Below are positions 26,333-34,860 of a DNA stretch of 46,005 nucleotides, piece by piece. How positions within the stretch are numbered: the first letter of the stretch is position 1; each line of letters begins with the position of its first letter. Location of the stretch: the NCBI GenBank assembly GCA_029959605.1, contig JASCOC010000023.1, positions 1 through 46,005 on the forward strand. Reading direction: 5' to 3'. Made by a program: the position numbers and the translations under genes. The notes below the pieces were generated by a model, which searched no databases, was not told the origin of the DNA, and saw only the letters and a list, made by a program, of their open reading frames with translations. This stretch comes from Lysobacteraceae bacterium PS02340. Its GTDB lineage: Bacteria; Pseudomonadota; Gammaproteobacteria; Xanthomonadales; Xanthomonadaceae.

Positions 26333-26430
26333 AAGCGAGCTAACAGCGTCGTGACTTCGCTGGCGATCTTGCCGATGCAGTTTTCACGATCTGTCGGAGG
26401 CGCAACTCGCGCATTCTTTATCGGTCTCGG

Positions 26431-26481
26431 GCCCTCACCCGACGCGCCCTGCGCGTCGACCTCTCCCGAAGGGAGAGGTGC
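26431..26481 (-). repeat. CTCTCCC/GGGAGAGG palindromic repeat, copy 2 (inverted)
   Basis: The reverse complement closely matches 26282-26332 over about 50 bp. The two copies face each other across 98 bp in a BIME-like pair, between the autotransporter and the carbonic anhydrase gene. No gene is visible in the 26,189-26,542 interval. Confidence 0.85.
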
Positions 26482-26542
26482 TGCTGGAGCGCGCTACGAA
26501 CGCCTCGCCTCGCCGTCACCGGGGATAGAACTGCAAACCGGA

Positions 26543-27265
26543 TCAATGCGCCGCGTAATGGATCAGCGGACGTTCGTTGAGCGGCTGGACCTTGCGGTTG
26601 TTGTGGCTGTAGCGGGCATTGAAGCCGGCGATCTGGGCGGCGGACAGGGTCACCGGCGTGTCCAGCACGTACCACTCGACGTTCTCGGTCAGCGGCGGGG
26701 TGGTGAGCGAGCCGAGGTAGTGGTGATAGCTCTTGTCGCGCGGCAGCATGATCGCGATGTCCTCCCGCTCGATCTCGCCTTCGCGTGCATCGCCGAGCGC
26801 TTCGAGCACTTCGCCGGCAAGTTTGTTGGCGTCGCCTTCGCGATACATCACGCCGACCACGGCGAGACGGCCGTCCTTCGCCTTGAATACGAAGTGGCCT
26901 TCGAGCGGGAACGATTCACCGTCGATCGTGTGCTCGCTGGCGGCATGGAAATGGAACTGCATCAGTTCGAAATGGCGTCCGCGGATCAACGCGTCCGGGC
27001 CGTGCGCTTCCACTTCGACCGAGTGACCGTTGTCCACGACCCGCAGCGCAGCTTCGGTGTCGCGCAGCTCGATCGCCTGGGCTTCTTCCATGTCGCCTTC
27101 GGTCGCGACGGTGCGCTGGATGTCGATCGGCGACTGGCCCAGCGACGCGGGGTACTGCCACGTCTCCTGTCGCTCATAGTCGTACTGCTGGGCGGACACG
27201 AACGCGGGTGCGAGCAACGCGGCAATGGCGACGACGAGGACACGGGAACGGGACGAACGCAGCAT
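26543..27265 (-). CDS. Alpha-class carbonic anhydrase, periplasmic
   Basis: This 240 aa enzyme reversibly hydrates CO2. The signal peptide is RSRVLVVAIAALLAPAFVSA, so it acts in the periplasm. The zinc ligands are His105 and His107 in MQFHFHAASEHTIDG and His124 in EGHFVFK. The substrate-pocket TTPPLTE segment and the proton-shuttle-side SPIDIQ motif are also in place. The length is typical for bacterial alpha-CAs. It stands alone between two repeat- or terminator-containing gaps, and nothing in the sequence suggests its regulation. Confidence 0.95.
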   Translation of the reverse strand: MLRSSRSRVLVVAIAALLAPAFVSAQQYDYERQETWQYPASLGQSPIDIQRTVATEGDMEEAQAIELRDTEAALRVVDNGHSVEVEAHGPDALIRGRHFELMQFHFHAASEHTIDGESFPLEGHFVFKAKDGRLAVVGVMYREGDANKLAGEVLEALGDAREGEIEREDIAIMLPRDKSYHHYLGSLTTPPLTENVEWYVLDTPVTLSAAQIAGFNARYSHNNRKVQPLNERPLIHYAAH

Positions 27266-27388
27266 CGAACTCTCCGGAAGGATGGCGTCGCGCGACGCCG
27301 GCGCGTCAGCCTACACCGGCGATTGTGATGCAGCGTATGCGCGGGTCGACATCGCCAGATCCGGCAAGCCACACGCGTCCCGCCACGA

Positions 27389-27414
27389 AAAACGCCACCC
27401 GAAGGTGGCGTTTT
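27389..27414 (-). terminator. Intrinsic terminator after leucine dehydrogenase
   Basis: An 11-bp perfect stem with a four-base loop begins 25 bases after the stop on the minus strand. Both flanks carry A/T tracts, so it could also work in the opposite direction. Confidence 0.85.
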
Positions 27415-27438
27415 CATGACAGCTGCGAGACGGCCGGA

Positions 27439-28539
27439 TCAGCCGCCGCGCACGCGGCCCTGGAAGCGGGGCTGGGCGCGGCCCAGCGGCAGCTTCAGCT
27501 TGCCCATCGTTTCGATGCGCTCTTCGGCGAGGCGGTCGGCGGCCATGTAGGTCGGCACGCCGTCGCGCTCGGAGATCTCGAAGATGCGCGTCAGGTTGTG
27601 GTAGATCGTGCGCATCATGCGCATCGCGCGTTCGCGGTTGTAGCCGTCGATTTCCAGCGAGATGTTCATCACGCCGCCCGCGTTGACCGCGTAGTCGGGC
27701 GCGTAGAGGATGCCGCGCTTCTCCACTTCGTCGCCGATCGCATTGTTGGCGAGCTGGTTGTTCGCCGCGCCGCAGATGATCTTGGCCTTCAGGCGCGGCA
27801 GCGTCTTCTCGTTGACCGTGCCGCCCAGCGCGCACGGCGAGTAGACATCGGCGTCGACATCGTAGATCTCGTCCAGGCCCACGGCCTCGGCGCCGTATTC
27901 GCCGACCGCACGTGCCAAACGGTCCTTGTTGATGTCCGTGACGAACACCTTCGCGCCGCGCTCGGACAGCAGCTTCACGAACTCGATGCCGACATGGCCC
28001 AGGCCCTGCACGGCGTAGCTGTAGTTGCCGACGTCCTCGTTGCCGAACTTGCGGTTCAGCGAGGCCAGCAGGCCCTGCATCGTGCCGTAGGCGGTGAACG
28101 GCGACGGATCGCCCGAACCACCGTGGACCTGGTGCACGCCGGTGACGAACTGGGTCTCGCGATACACGAGTTCCATGTCGTTGACGTCGATACCGACGTC
28201 CTCGGCGGTGATGTAACGGCCGCCCAGCGACTCGACGAACTGGCCGAACGCGCGGAACAGGCCTTCCGACTTGTCGGCGGCCGGGTCACCGATGATCACG
28301 GCCTTGCCGCCGCCGAGATTCAGGCCGGCGACCGCGTTCTTGTACGTCATGCCGCGCGACAGGCGCAGCACGTCGTTGAGCGCGTCCTGCTCGGAGTCGT
28401 ACGGCCACATGCGGGTGCCGCCCAGCGCCGGACCCAGCACGGTGTTGTGGATCGCGATGATCGCCTTCAGACCCACGTCCTTGTTGTGGCAGAACACGAC
28501 CTGCTCGTGGCCGTAGGTGTCGAGGTGCTCGAAAATCAT
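27439..28539 (-). CDS. Leucine dehydrogenase (Glu/Leu/Phe/Val dehydrogenase family)
   Basis: This 366 aa NAD-dependent amino acid dehydrogenase deaminates branched-chain amino acids to 2-oxo acids. The N-terminal dimerisation/substrate domain contains PALGGTRMWPY and the catalytic lysine in NAVAGLNLGGGKAVI. The Rossmann domain has GLGHVG and the conserved CALGGTVN and CGAANNQLA segments. The length fits leucine dehydrogenase better than glutamate dehydrogenase. It would feed branched-chain acyl-CoA pathways that include IcmF-type isobutyryl-CoA metabolism, but no linkage in an operon is seen. The stop is followed by an intrinsic terminator. Confidence 0.93.
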   Translation of the reverse strand: MIFEHLDTYGHEQVVFCHNKDVGLKAIIAIHNTVLGPALGGTRMWPYDSEQDALNDVLRLSRGMTYKNAVAGLNLGGGKAVIIGDPAADKSEGLFRAFGQFVESLGGRYITAEDVGIDVNDMELVYRETQFVTGVHQVHGGSGDPSPFTAYGTMQGLLASLNRKFGNEDVGNYSYAVQGLGHVGIEFVKLLSERGAKVFVTDINKDRLARAVGEYGAEAVGLDEIYDVDADVYSPCALGGTVNEKTLPRLKAKIICGAANNQLANNAIGDEVEKRGILYAPDYAVNAGGVMNISLEIDGYNRERAMRMMRTIYHNLTRIFEISERDGVPTYMAADRLAEERIETMGKLKLPLGRAQPRFQGRVRGG

Positions 28540-28968
28540 TCAAAACTCCGTCACGGGCGTTGGGCCCGACGTCTGGTGGCAGGAGGCGGCGTGGGGGCTG
28601 TGCGGGTCGGTCTAGGCGACCGGATGGGTCCGGCAGGGCCGCAGGGTGTGAGTGACCGCGGCATTTTACGCCCCTGTCCGGGCAATTGGTTGAAGGTGCA
28701 ACTGCCGGGTCGGAAGGGCTTCAGGATCAAGTGGTTGCGGGGGGTTGGGCATTGTTCGCTCGGCTCGCTAGAGATCTGGCTGACCGCAAAGCCGTCTGGG
28801 TCGCGATGTGCTTGAAGCCGTCATCCCGGCGAAGGCCGGAAAGGCTCTACAACAGCGCGTAGCGCTGGTCATCCAGCGGCTTTCACTCTGCTGACCTCAC
28901 GAATCTGCGGGCAGCCTTGCCGCCTTACTCAAACACCGCTCGGCTGCTGCAACCGGCTATCAAGTCAC

Positions 28969-28997
28969 TGGATCCCGGCGTTCGCCGGGATGACGAG
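28969..28997. repeat. REP-like hairpin (ggatcccggc/gccgggatgac)
   Basis: The unit is a stem of about 8 bp flanked by ctgg and gacgag. A partial inverted partner with cgtcatcccggcgaaggccgg lies at 28,819-28,840. Related units occur at 33,062-33,090 and 33,118-33,147. Confidence 0.75.
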
Positions 28998-29088
28998 CGC
29001 AAATTGGCGACGCCCTTATAGGAAGACGATGTCCTTCCAACTCGCCTGTCTGCGGCTCGCACAGCCTGACGGTTCGCCCCCACCCCAA

Positions 29089-29112
29089 CCCTCCCCCGCA
29101 AGCGGGGGAGGG
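29089..29112 (-). terminator. Perfect 11-bp G/C stem after the phospholipase gene
   Basis: Arms 29089-29099 and 29102-29112 pair perfectly around two bases, 21 bp after the phospholipase stop. It has no T run. It may be an extragenic repeat that also serves as an RNA 3' end. Confidence 0.6.
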
Positions 29113-29133
29113 CTTCAAGCGGCAGGGCGAGCG

Positions 29134-30696
29134 CTACAGCTGCGACTCGACCGGCAACCAGCGCACCACATTCGCGCTCACGCGTTGCAGACGGGTGCTG
29201 TCGGGCTCCCGCTTCAGGGGGACGGGCGGGTCTTCGGCGCGATCGAGCCAGCGCGTGTCGCCTTCGCCGTTGAGGTAGACCCAGTAGCTCATGCCCGGCG
29301 CGGTCAGATGCCGGTACTCCTCGAAAAGCGCGGCGCCCAGTGCAGGGTCGTCGAACAGCACGCCCATCTCGGTGTTGAGATTGGCCGAGCGCGGGTCGAG
29401 GTTGAACGAACCGACGAAGCCGCGCCGCCCGTCGACCAGGATCGCTTTAGTGTGCAGGCTGGCGCCGCTGCTGCCGAACAGGCTGCTCGCGGCTTTCGCC
29501 TCCGCCTGGCTGCGGGCTTCGAACAGATGCACGCCGCCTTCGAGCAGCGTCCTGCGGTAGCGCACATAGCCGCCGTGCACGGCGACCACGTCGTTCGCCG
29601 CCAGCGAGTTCGTCACCACCGACACATGCACGCCGCGCTGGGCGAGATGGACGAGTCCGCTCGTGCCCTGCACACCGGGCACGAAATAGGGCGAGATCAG
29701 CAGCGCGGACCGGTCGGCCTCGACGATGTCGCCGACCAGACGCTCCACCAGCCAGTCCTCGCGATCGTCGCCACGCCATTTGATCGGCGGGTCGGACAGG
29801 ATCTGGATGCGCTCGCTCCAGATCGGCGTCAGCCCCTGCGAAAAATAGCCGCGCACGCTCGGGGAGAGTTCCATCGCGTCCAGATAGCGGCGTGCTTCTG
29901 CGCTGCCCGCTTCTTCCTGGATCCGCGCCAGCACCGCGCGGATCGTCGATTTCGACTTGCGGTTCAGCGCCTCGATCGGGATCGCCGCTTCGCTGTTCCA
30001 GAAGTCGTCGAAGATCGCGCTGGCGTCGGCGACGGCCGGACCGAACAGCACCATGTCGAGATCGTGGAAGTTGAACTCCTCGGCCGCACTGAAGTACTCC
30101 ACGCCGACATTGCGACCGCCGACCACGGCCACGCGGCCATCTGCGATCCACGCCTTGTTGTGCATGCGGTGGTTCACGCCCCAGGCGCGCTGCACCATTT
30201 CCAGCAGGCGCATCACGCCGGTGCGGTTGCGGAACGGGTTGTAGACGCGCAGTTCGATGTTCTCGTGCGAGTCCATCGCCAGCAGCGTGGCGTCCATTTT
30301 TCCGATGCCCATGTCGTCGAGCAGGATGCGCACGCGCACGCCACGTTCGGCTGCCTTCCAGGCTTCGTTGGCGAGCATCCGGCCGGTCAGGTCGTCGTGC
30401 CAGATGTAGTACTGCAGATCGAGACTGCGCCCGGCCTGGCGCGCGGAGATCGCGCGCGCGGCGTAGGCGTCCACGCCGTCGGGCAGCATGATCGCGCCGG
30501 TCTTGCCGGCGTGGCGCGCCAGCAGCGGCGCCAGTTCGCGGTCCAGCGGCGTGGCGTCGTCGGACAGCGGCAGCATCTGGCTCGGCCTCCCGGTTGCCGG
30601 CGGCAGCAGGTGGTCGGCCACGAAGATGCTGCTCACCGCCATCACCAGGAAGGTGAACAGTCCCCAGCCGATCAGCTTCTTGACGCGCTTCTTCAT
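29134..30696 (-). CDS. Phospholipase D family protein, ClsC/cardiolipin synthase-like
   Basis: This 520 aa protein is anchored by an N-terminal helix (KKLIGWGLFTFLVMAVSSIF). It has two HKD motifs: His179-Lys181-Asp186 in MHNKAWIADGRVAVVGGRN, and His415-Lys417-Asp422 in LHTKAILVDGRRGFVGSFN. This two-domain layout and length match the PLD-type cardiolipin synthases related to ClsC, which form cardiolipin by phosphatidyl transfer at the inner membrane. It ends with a charged tail. It lies divergent to the papain-hydrolase fusion gene across about 210 bp. Confidence 0.92.
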   Translation of the reverse strand: MKKRVKKLIGWGLFTFLVMAVSSIFVADHLLPPATGRPSQMLPLSDDATPLDRELAPLLARHAGKTGAIMLPDGVDAYAARAISARQAGRSLDLQYYIWHDDLTGRMLANEAWKAAERGVRVRILLDDMGIGKMDATLLAMDSHENIELRVYNPFRNRTGVMRLLEMVQRAWGVNHRMHNKAWIADGRVAVVGGRNVGVEYFSAAEEFNFHDLDMVLFGPAVADASAIFDDFWNSEAAIPIEALNRKSKSTIRAVLARIQEEAGSAEARRYLDAMELSPSVRGYFSQGLTPIWSERIQILSDPPIKWRGDDREDWLVERLVGDIVEADRSALLISPYFVPGVQGTSGLVHLAQRGVHVSVVTNSLAANDVVAVHGGYVRYRRTLLEGGVHLFEARSQAEAKAASSLFGSSGASLHTKAILVDGRRGFVGSFNLDPRSANLNTEMGVLFDDPALGAALFEEYRHLTAPGMSYWVYLNGEGDTRWLDRAEDPPVPLKREPDSTRLQRVSANVVRWLPVESQL

Positions 30697-30904
30697 GTGC
30701 AGGGGCTCGAGGTTATCGGGACAAGCATCGCAGATGCGCCGCCTGCGCGTCTTCGCACGGCCGGTCGCGGCGGCTGCGACCGCGCGGGCGCAGCCTGGAC
30801 GCCATCGCGACCGTCATCGATCCGTGCAAACTGCGGCGGGGGATCCGTCGCTGTCCGCCCGGCAGGTCCGGGCGCGTTCGATATCTGCGAACCACGGAGG
30901 CTTC

Positions 30905-32974
30905 ATGGCAACCAGGAAGACCACGCGCAGCGCGGCGCGCAAGGCGACCACCCCGCGTCTGCTCGACGCACGCCCCGACACCGCGGACTTCCGCGACCGC
31001 ATGTTCGAACCCACGCTGGTCGATGTGCCCAGCGAGATGCCGCTGTCGCGCTTCGTCGCGTTGCGCGTGCCGGTGCTCGACCAGGGCGAGGAGGGCGCCT
31101 GCACCGCCTACGGCTTGGCGACGGTCGCGCACACGTTGCTGCGACGCCGACGGCCCGACCCGGTCACGCTGCGCATGAGCACGCGCATGCTCTACGACAT
31201 GGCCCGCCGCTACGACGAGTGGGAGGGCGAGGACTACGACGGCTCCAGCTGCCGCGGTGCGATGAAGGGCTGGCACCGCCACGGCGTCTGCGCCGAGGAG
31301 TGCTGGCCCGATACAACCGGCCCGCTGCACGAGGTCTACACCGAAGAACGCGCGCGCGCCGCGCAGGAACATCCGCTCGGGGCCTACTACCGCGTCAATC
31401 ACAAGGACCTCGTGGCGATGCACGCCGCGTTCGCGGAAGTCGGCGTGCTCTACGCCTCGGCCGCCGTGCATGCCGACTGGATGTCGCCGCCGAAGTCGGG
31501 CGTCATCGAATGGACCGAGCAGCCGATCGCCGGCTATCACGCATTCGCGATCGTCGGCTACGACCGCGACGGCTTCTGGATCCAGAACTCCTGGGGCACC
31601 GGCTGGGGCAAGCGCGGCTTCGGCTGGATCAGCTACGACGAATGGCTGCAGCGCGGCACCGATGTCTGGGCCGCGCGCCTCGCCGTGCCGGTGCGCCTGC
31701 AGCGCGTGCAGGCCGTGGCCGCCAGCAACTCGGCGCTGGCGCGGCAGTCGAACGGCTACTCGCAGGCCGACCTGCGCCCGCACATCGTGAGCCTCGGCAA
31801 CGATGGCCGCCTGCGCACCAGCGGCCGCTTCGGCACCAGCCAGGATGCGGTGCGCAACCTCATCCGCGAGGATCTGCCGCGCATCACGAAGAGCTGGCCG
31901 AAGAAGCGCGTGATGCTCTACGCGCACGGCGGCCTCGTGCCCGAGCAGGCCGCGATCCAGCGCGTCGCCGATCTGCGCGAACTGATGCTGCCGCAGCAGA
32001 TCTATCCGCTGTGCTTCGTCTGGAAGACCGATTTCTGGAGCACGCTCGGCAACATCCTGCGCGACGCCGTCCGCCCGCGCAGCGAAGGCCTGATGGACAA
32101 GGCCAAGGGCGTGCTGCTGGACCGCATCGACGACACCATCGAACCGCTGGCGCGCGCACTCGGCGGCAAGGCGATGTGGAACGAGATGAAGGAAAACGCG
32201 CTGCTCGCGACGACGGCCGTCATCCGCAACGGCGATCAGCTCACCGAAGCCGGCGGCGCTGCCCAAGTCGCACGTCTGCTCGGCGAATGGATGCAGGCTG
32301 ATCCCACCGTCGAACTGCACCTCGTCGGCCACAGCGCCGGCTCGATCCTGCTCGCGCCGCTGGCGCAACTGCTCACCGCCGACGGTCTCGTGTCCACCGG
32401 CCCGGCCGCGAGCATGCAGGGCATCGGCCAGCGCATCGCCAGCCTCAACCTGTGGGCACCGGCGATGACGATGGCGCTGTTCGAACAGAGTTTCGCGCCC
32501 GCGCTCGCTTCGGGGAAGATCGCGCACGCCGGCCTCTTCACCCTGAGCGACCGCGCCGAACAGGACGACCACTGCGCCCGCGTCTACAACAAGTCGCTGC
32601 TGTACCTCGTCGCCCACGCGTTCGAGGAACGCGCCCGCAGTTGGGTACGCCGCGAGTACCGCAACGGCACACCGCTGCTGGGCATGGCGCGCTTCATCGA
32701 ATCGAACAGCGCGATCCGCGACCTGCTGGCGACCGGCAAGCTCGACTGGATCCAGGCCCCGGTGCAGGGCGATCCCACGCATGCGGCAGATGGCAGTGCT
32801 GCGACGAGCCATGGCGGCTTCGACGATGACAGCGCGACGCTGCAGGCCACGCTGTGCCGGATCCTCGGCGAGCGCAGCACCACAGCGCCGGTGCGGATTC
32901 ATCGCTCGGAGTCGGGACTGGCGGATTGCCGGGCGCGGTTGAGTGAGGCGTTGGAGCCGGTGGGGCGGCGGTGA
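30905..32974 (+). CDS. Papain-like (C1) peptidase fused to alpha/beta hydrolase
   Basis: This 689 aa two-domain protein is one I do not know as a named type. Residues ~20-265 form a C1 peptidase: oxyanion Gln60 and nucleophile Cys66 in DQGEEGACTAYG, His212 in GYHAFAIVGYD, and Asn228 in IQNSWGTGWG. Residues ~330-600 look like an alpha/beta hydrolase with an HGG oxyanion segment (YAHGGLVPEQ, ~339-348) and nucleophile Ser478 in VGHSAGSILL. There is no signal peptide; the first 20 residues are rich in Lys and Arg. A GGAGG site five bases before the ATG supports the start. It could be a cytoplasmic enzyme or a cargo secreted by a signal-independent route. The combination of two hydrolases is unusual. 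Confidence 0.85.
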   Translation: MATRKTTRSAARKATTPRLLDARPDTADFRDRMFEPTLVDVPSEMPLSRFVALRVPVLDQGEEGACTAYGLATVAHTLLRRRRPDPVTLRMSTRMLYDMARRYDEWEGEDYDGSSCRGAMKGWHRHGVCAEECWPDTTGPLHEVYTEERARAAQEHPLGAYYRVNHKDLVAMHAAFAEVGVLYASAAVHADWMSPPKSGVIEWTEQPIAGYHAFAIVGYDRDGFWIQNSWGTGWGKRGFGWISYDEWLQRGTDVWAARLAVPVRLQRVQAVAASNSALARQSNGYSQADLRPHIVSLGNDGRLRTSGRFGTSQDAVRNLIREDLPRITKSWPKKRVMLYAHGGLVPEQAAIQRVADLRELMLPQQIYPLCFVWKTDFWSTLGNILRDAVRPRSEGLMDKAKGVLLDRIDDTIEPLARALGGKAMWNEMKENALLATTAVIRNGDQLTEAGGAAQVARLLGEWMQADPTVELHLVGHSAGSILLAPLAQLLTADGLVSTGPAASMQGIGQRIASLNLWAPAMTMALFEQSFAPALASGKIAHAGLFTLSDRAEQDDHCARVYNKSLLYLVAHAFEERARSWVRREYRNGTPLLGMARFIESNSAIRDLLATGKLDWIQAPVQGDPTHAADGSAATSHGGFDDDSATLQATLCRILGERSTTAPVRIHRSESGLADCRARLSEALEPVGRR

Positions 32975-32996
32975 TTGTTTGGTTGGTCCGAGTTTG

Positions 32997-33034
32997 TGCG
33001 GAAGTCGCTGGGCCCCGGCCTGCGCCGGGGCGAC
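32997..33034 (+). repeat. gtgcggaagtcgctgggcccc repeat family, copy 1
   Basis: A shared flank (gtgcggaagtcgctgggccc) is followed by a palindrome with ggccccgg/ccggggcgac arms. The same flank and palindrome recur at 34,381-34,421. An inverted relative lies at 34,527-34,554, and another at about 34,695-34,729. Confidence 0.85.
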
Positions 33035-33061
33035 GGGAGGTTGATGCAAGGGCTGAAAATT

Positions 33062-33147
33062 CGTCATTCCCGCGAAGGCGGGAATCCAGTGCCTCTGCTC
33101 TCAATGGACTGAGCGCCTCTGGATCCCGCCGTCGCGGGGATGACGAG
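33062..33147. repeat. Facing pair of REP-like hairpins
   Basis: Unit one (33,062-33,090) reads cgtcattcccgcgaaggcgg followed by gaatccag. Unit two (33,118-33,147) is its inverted partner ending cgcggggatgacgag. The pair resembles the classic REP doublet of Xanthomonadales and pseudomonads. Confidence 0.8.
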
Positions 33148-33506
33148 ACGGACAGACTCGATCAGCGCTAACTCCAAGTGGATTCCTGGTGTTCGAGCCT
33201 TACGCGTGGATTCCAAAATGGACGGTCAGCCGTTCGGCTGTTCAAAAGCGCTTGCAGACAGACCGAACGTTCGTCTGCTCAAAGTCACAGGAGTCCCGGT
33301 TTCTGCTTGCCGTCACCCCAGCGGCTTCAACAGACGCATGTCTGGTCACGCTGGGGCCCATCTTGATCTTCGTGTTTCGAGGCATCGCAGATGCATCGGC
33401 GCGCCGCCTGCGGTAAGAACTCGGCCGCCCTGGCGGGGTGCCGCTTATCAACGTGGGCCATCGCACACCATTCGACTGACGCCCGCCAGACATACCTTCG
33501 AGTGAA

Positions 33507-34097
33507 ATGGCACACCCGCCGCAGATCAGCCTCGCCGTGCCCAGTCCCGTTCCACGCCCCAACGTCGACACCCTCCGGACCATCGGTCACTCGACGCGGT
33601 CCTGGGACGACTTCCTCGCACTGCTCATCCACTGGCGCATCGAGGCCATCGTCGACGTGCGGCGTTTTCCCGGATCACGTCGCTATCCATGGTTCGCCAG
33701 CGAGACGATGGCCGAGCAGTTGTCGGCATCGCACATCGACTACTACTGGCTGCCGCAACTCGGCGGTCGTCGACGCGCGCAGCCCAACTCGCCGAACGGC
33801 GCTTGGCGCAGCGCCGCGTTCCAGGGCTATGCCGATCACATGACCAGCGACGAATTCGCGGATGGTCTGTCGCAGACGCTCGCCGTCGCCGCGCAACGCC
33901 GCACCGCGCTGATGTGCGCCGAGGCGTTGTGGTGGGGCTGCCACCGGCGCCTGATCGCCGATCTGCTGACCCATCGCGGTGTCGGGGTCTGCCACATCCT
34001 GGACATCGGCAAGGTGCAGCCGCACGTGATGCATCCGGATGCGCGGCCCGCGGGCCCGGACCTCGTCTATCCGCCGGCGCAGGCGGGATTGTTCTGA
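33507..34097 (+). CDS. DUF488 domain protein
   Basis: This 196 aa protein belongs to the DUF488 family. It begins (after a proline-rich leader) with TIGHSTRSWDDFLALL, continues with IEAIVDVRRFPGSRRYPWF, and has the conserved cysteine segment TALMCAEALWWGCHRRLIAD. The family is of unknown function and is sometimes proposed to bind nucleic acids or be redox-active through the cysteines. It is flanked by repeat-rich spacers and converges with a short minus-strand gene. The start at 33507 could be trimmed; homology clearly begins near residue 20. Confidence 0.85.
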   Translation: MAHPPQISLAVPSPVPRPNVDTLRTIGHSTRSWDDFLALLIHWRIEAIVDVRRFPGSRRYPWFASETMAEQLSASHIDYYWLPQLGGRRRAQPNSPNGAWRSAAFQGYADHMTSDEFADGLSQTLAVAAQRRTALMCAEALWWGCHRRLIADLLTHRGVGVCHILDIGKVQPHVMHPDARPAGPDLVYPPAQAGLF

Positions 34098-34106
34098 GCC
34101 GATGGA

Positions 34107-34301
34107 TCAGGGCGTGTCGAGGGACGCCTGCAACGCGGTCGCCAGCGCGGCATCGCCGCTGACGAGGTCCGTCCAGCGCAGTTCGAGGCCGTTGCGCTTG
34201 CCCTTGAGGACGAGCTTCAGGCCGTCGGGATCGATGGTCAGCGAGTAGGCGTCTTCGCCGATGCGGACTTCGCGCTTGAGGGGCTTGTCGAGTGGGGTCA
34301 T
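34107..34301 (-). CDS. Small hypothetical protein (64 aa)
   Basis: This 64 aa hydrophilic protein starts MTPLDKPLKREVRIGEDAYSLTID and continues GLKLVLKGKRNGLELRWTDLVSG. The sequence reads like a compact beta-rich domain and resembles uncharacterised proteins in Xanthomonadaceae. It has no signal or membrane segment. I chose the ATG at 34301 over the longer frame to 34637, because the extension runs through palindromic repeats. Confidence 0.65.
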   Translation of the reverse strand: MTPLDKPLKREVRIGEDAYSLTIDPDGLKLVLKGKRNGLELRWTDLVSGDAALATALQASLDTP

Positions 34302-34380
34302 GGAAGCGCTCCGAGAGGCGGATCTGGATGCTGCGCCTGACGGTGTCGACGGCAGGAAAGGGTGGCGGCGCTCCATGTCC

Positions 34381-34421
34381 GTGCGGAAGTCGCTGGGCCC
34401 CAGCGTGCGCCGGGGCGACGG
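34381..34421 (+). repeat. gtgcggaagtcgctgggcccc repeat family, copy 2
   Basis: It shares its 5' flank with the copy at 32,997. Its 28-base core (34394-34421) is an inverted match, with one difference, to 34527-34554. Confidence 0.85.
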
Positions 34422-34526
34422 GGTGCTGAGATACCGTCTCTCACTTGGTCGGCGAGAGATCTGCGGAAAAATCAAAATGGATCCCAGCTTCCGCTGGGAT
34501 GACGGCAACGCGCTAGCCATCTTCAG

Positions 34527-34554
34527 CCGTCGCCCCAGCGCACGCTGGGGCCCA
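34527..34554 (-). repeat. Inverted partner of repeat copy 2
   Basis: This 28-base sequence is the reverse complement of 34394-34421 with one mismatch. Together with a related unit at 34,465-34,505 it forms a cluster of three palindromes in 170 bp. A further copy in the same orientation lies at 34,695-34,729. Confidence 0.85.
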
Positions 34555-34860
34555 TTTTGATCTTCAGCTCCTGGGCTCCTGTACGCCGCGACCACTAACG
34601 CGCGAGCTTGTGAGAGCGTTTGTAAGAGCTGCTTCACAGCATCCGCATGCAGCTACACAACCACCACTCGCAGCACTTGCGGCAACCCAAGCGACCCCGT
34701 CGCCCCGGCGCACGCCGGGGCCCAGCGACTCTGCGCTCCAGCCCGACCAGCCGAACACCCCACACCCCGAAAAATGCCGCACCGCAGCATATTTTCAGCC
34801 GAAACAGCTCCCCGCCCACCGCTACAATCGACGCATCTTTTGTCCCCGCAGGAGCGCGCC

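Larger units (their letters stand above)
28540..29133. other. Repeat-containing intergenic region
   Basis: This 594 bp stretch between the divergent-facing ends of the leucine dehydrogenase 5' side and the phospholipase 3' side has no credible gene. It holds REP-like hairpins near 28,819-28,842 and 28,969-28,997 and a GC stem at 29,089-29,112. The rest appears to be plain intergenic sequence. Confidence 0.6.
32975..33506. other. Repeat-rich intergenic region
   Basis: This 532 bp interval has no credible gene. It contains a GGCCCCGG-type palindrome at 32,997-33,034, a facing pair of REP-like hairpins at 33,062-33,147, and a degenerate element around 33,311-33,371. The remainder seems to be spacer. 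Confidence 0.65.
34302..34860. other. Repeat-rich upstream region of icmF
   Basis: This 559 bp stretch holds several palindromic repeats (34,381-34,421, 34,465-34,505, 34,527-34,566, 34,695-34,729) and no credible gene. TACAAT at 34,823-34,828 could be a -10 element for icmF, with no clear -35. Confidence 0.6.

Noticed and set aside
29134..30696. Phospholipase D-like gene as a toxin or defence nuclease
   Set aside because: Membrane anchor, length and double HKD layout match cardiolipin synthase-type enzymes, a housekeeping role.
32997..34729. Possible CRISPR array from repeated palindromes
   Set aside because: Spacing and orientation are irregular, repeats differ and no cas gene is nearby. 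They are extragenic palindromes.
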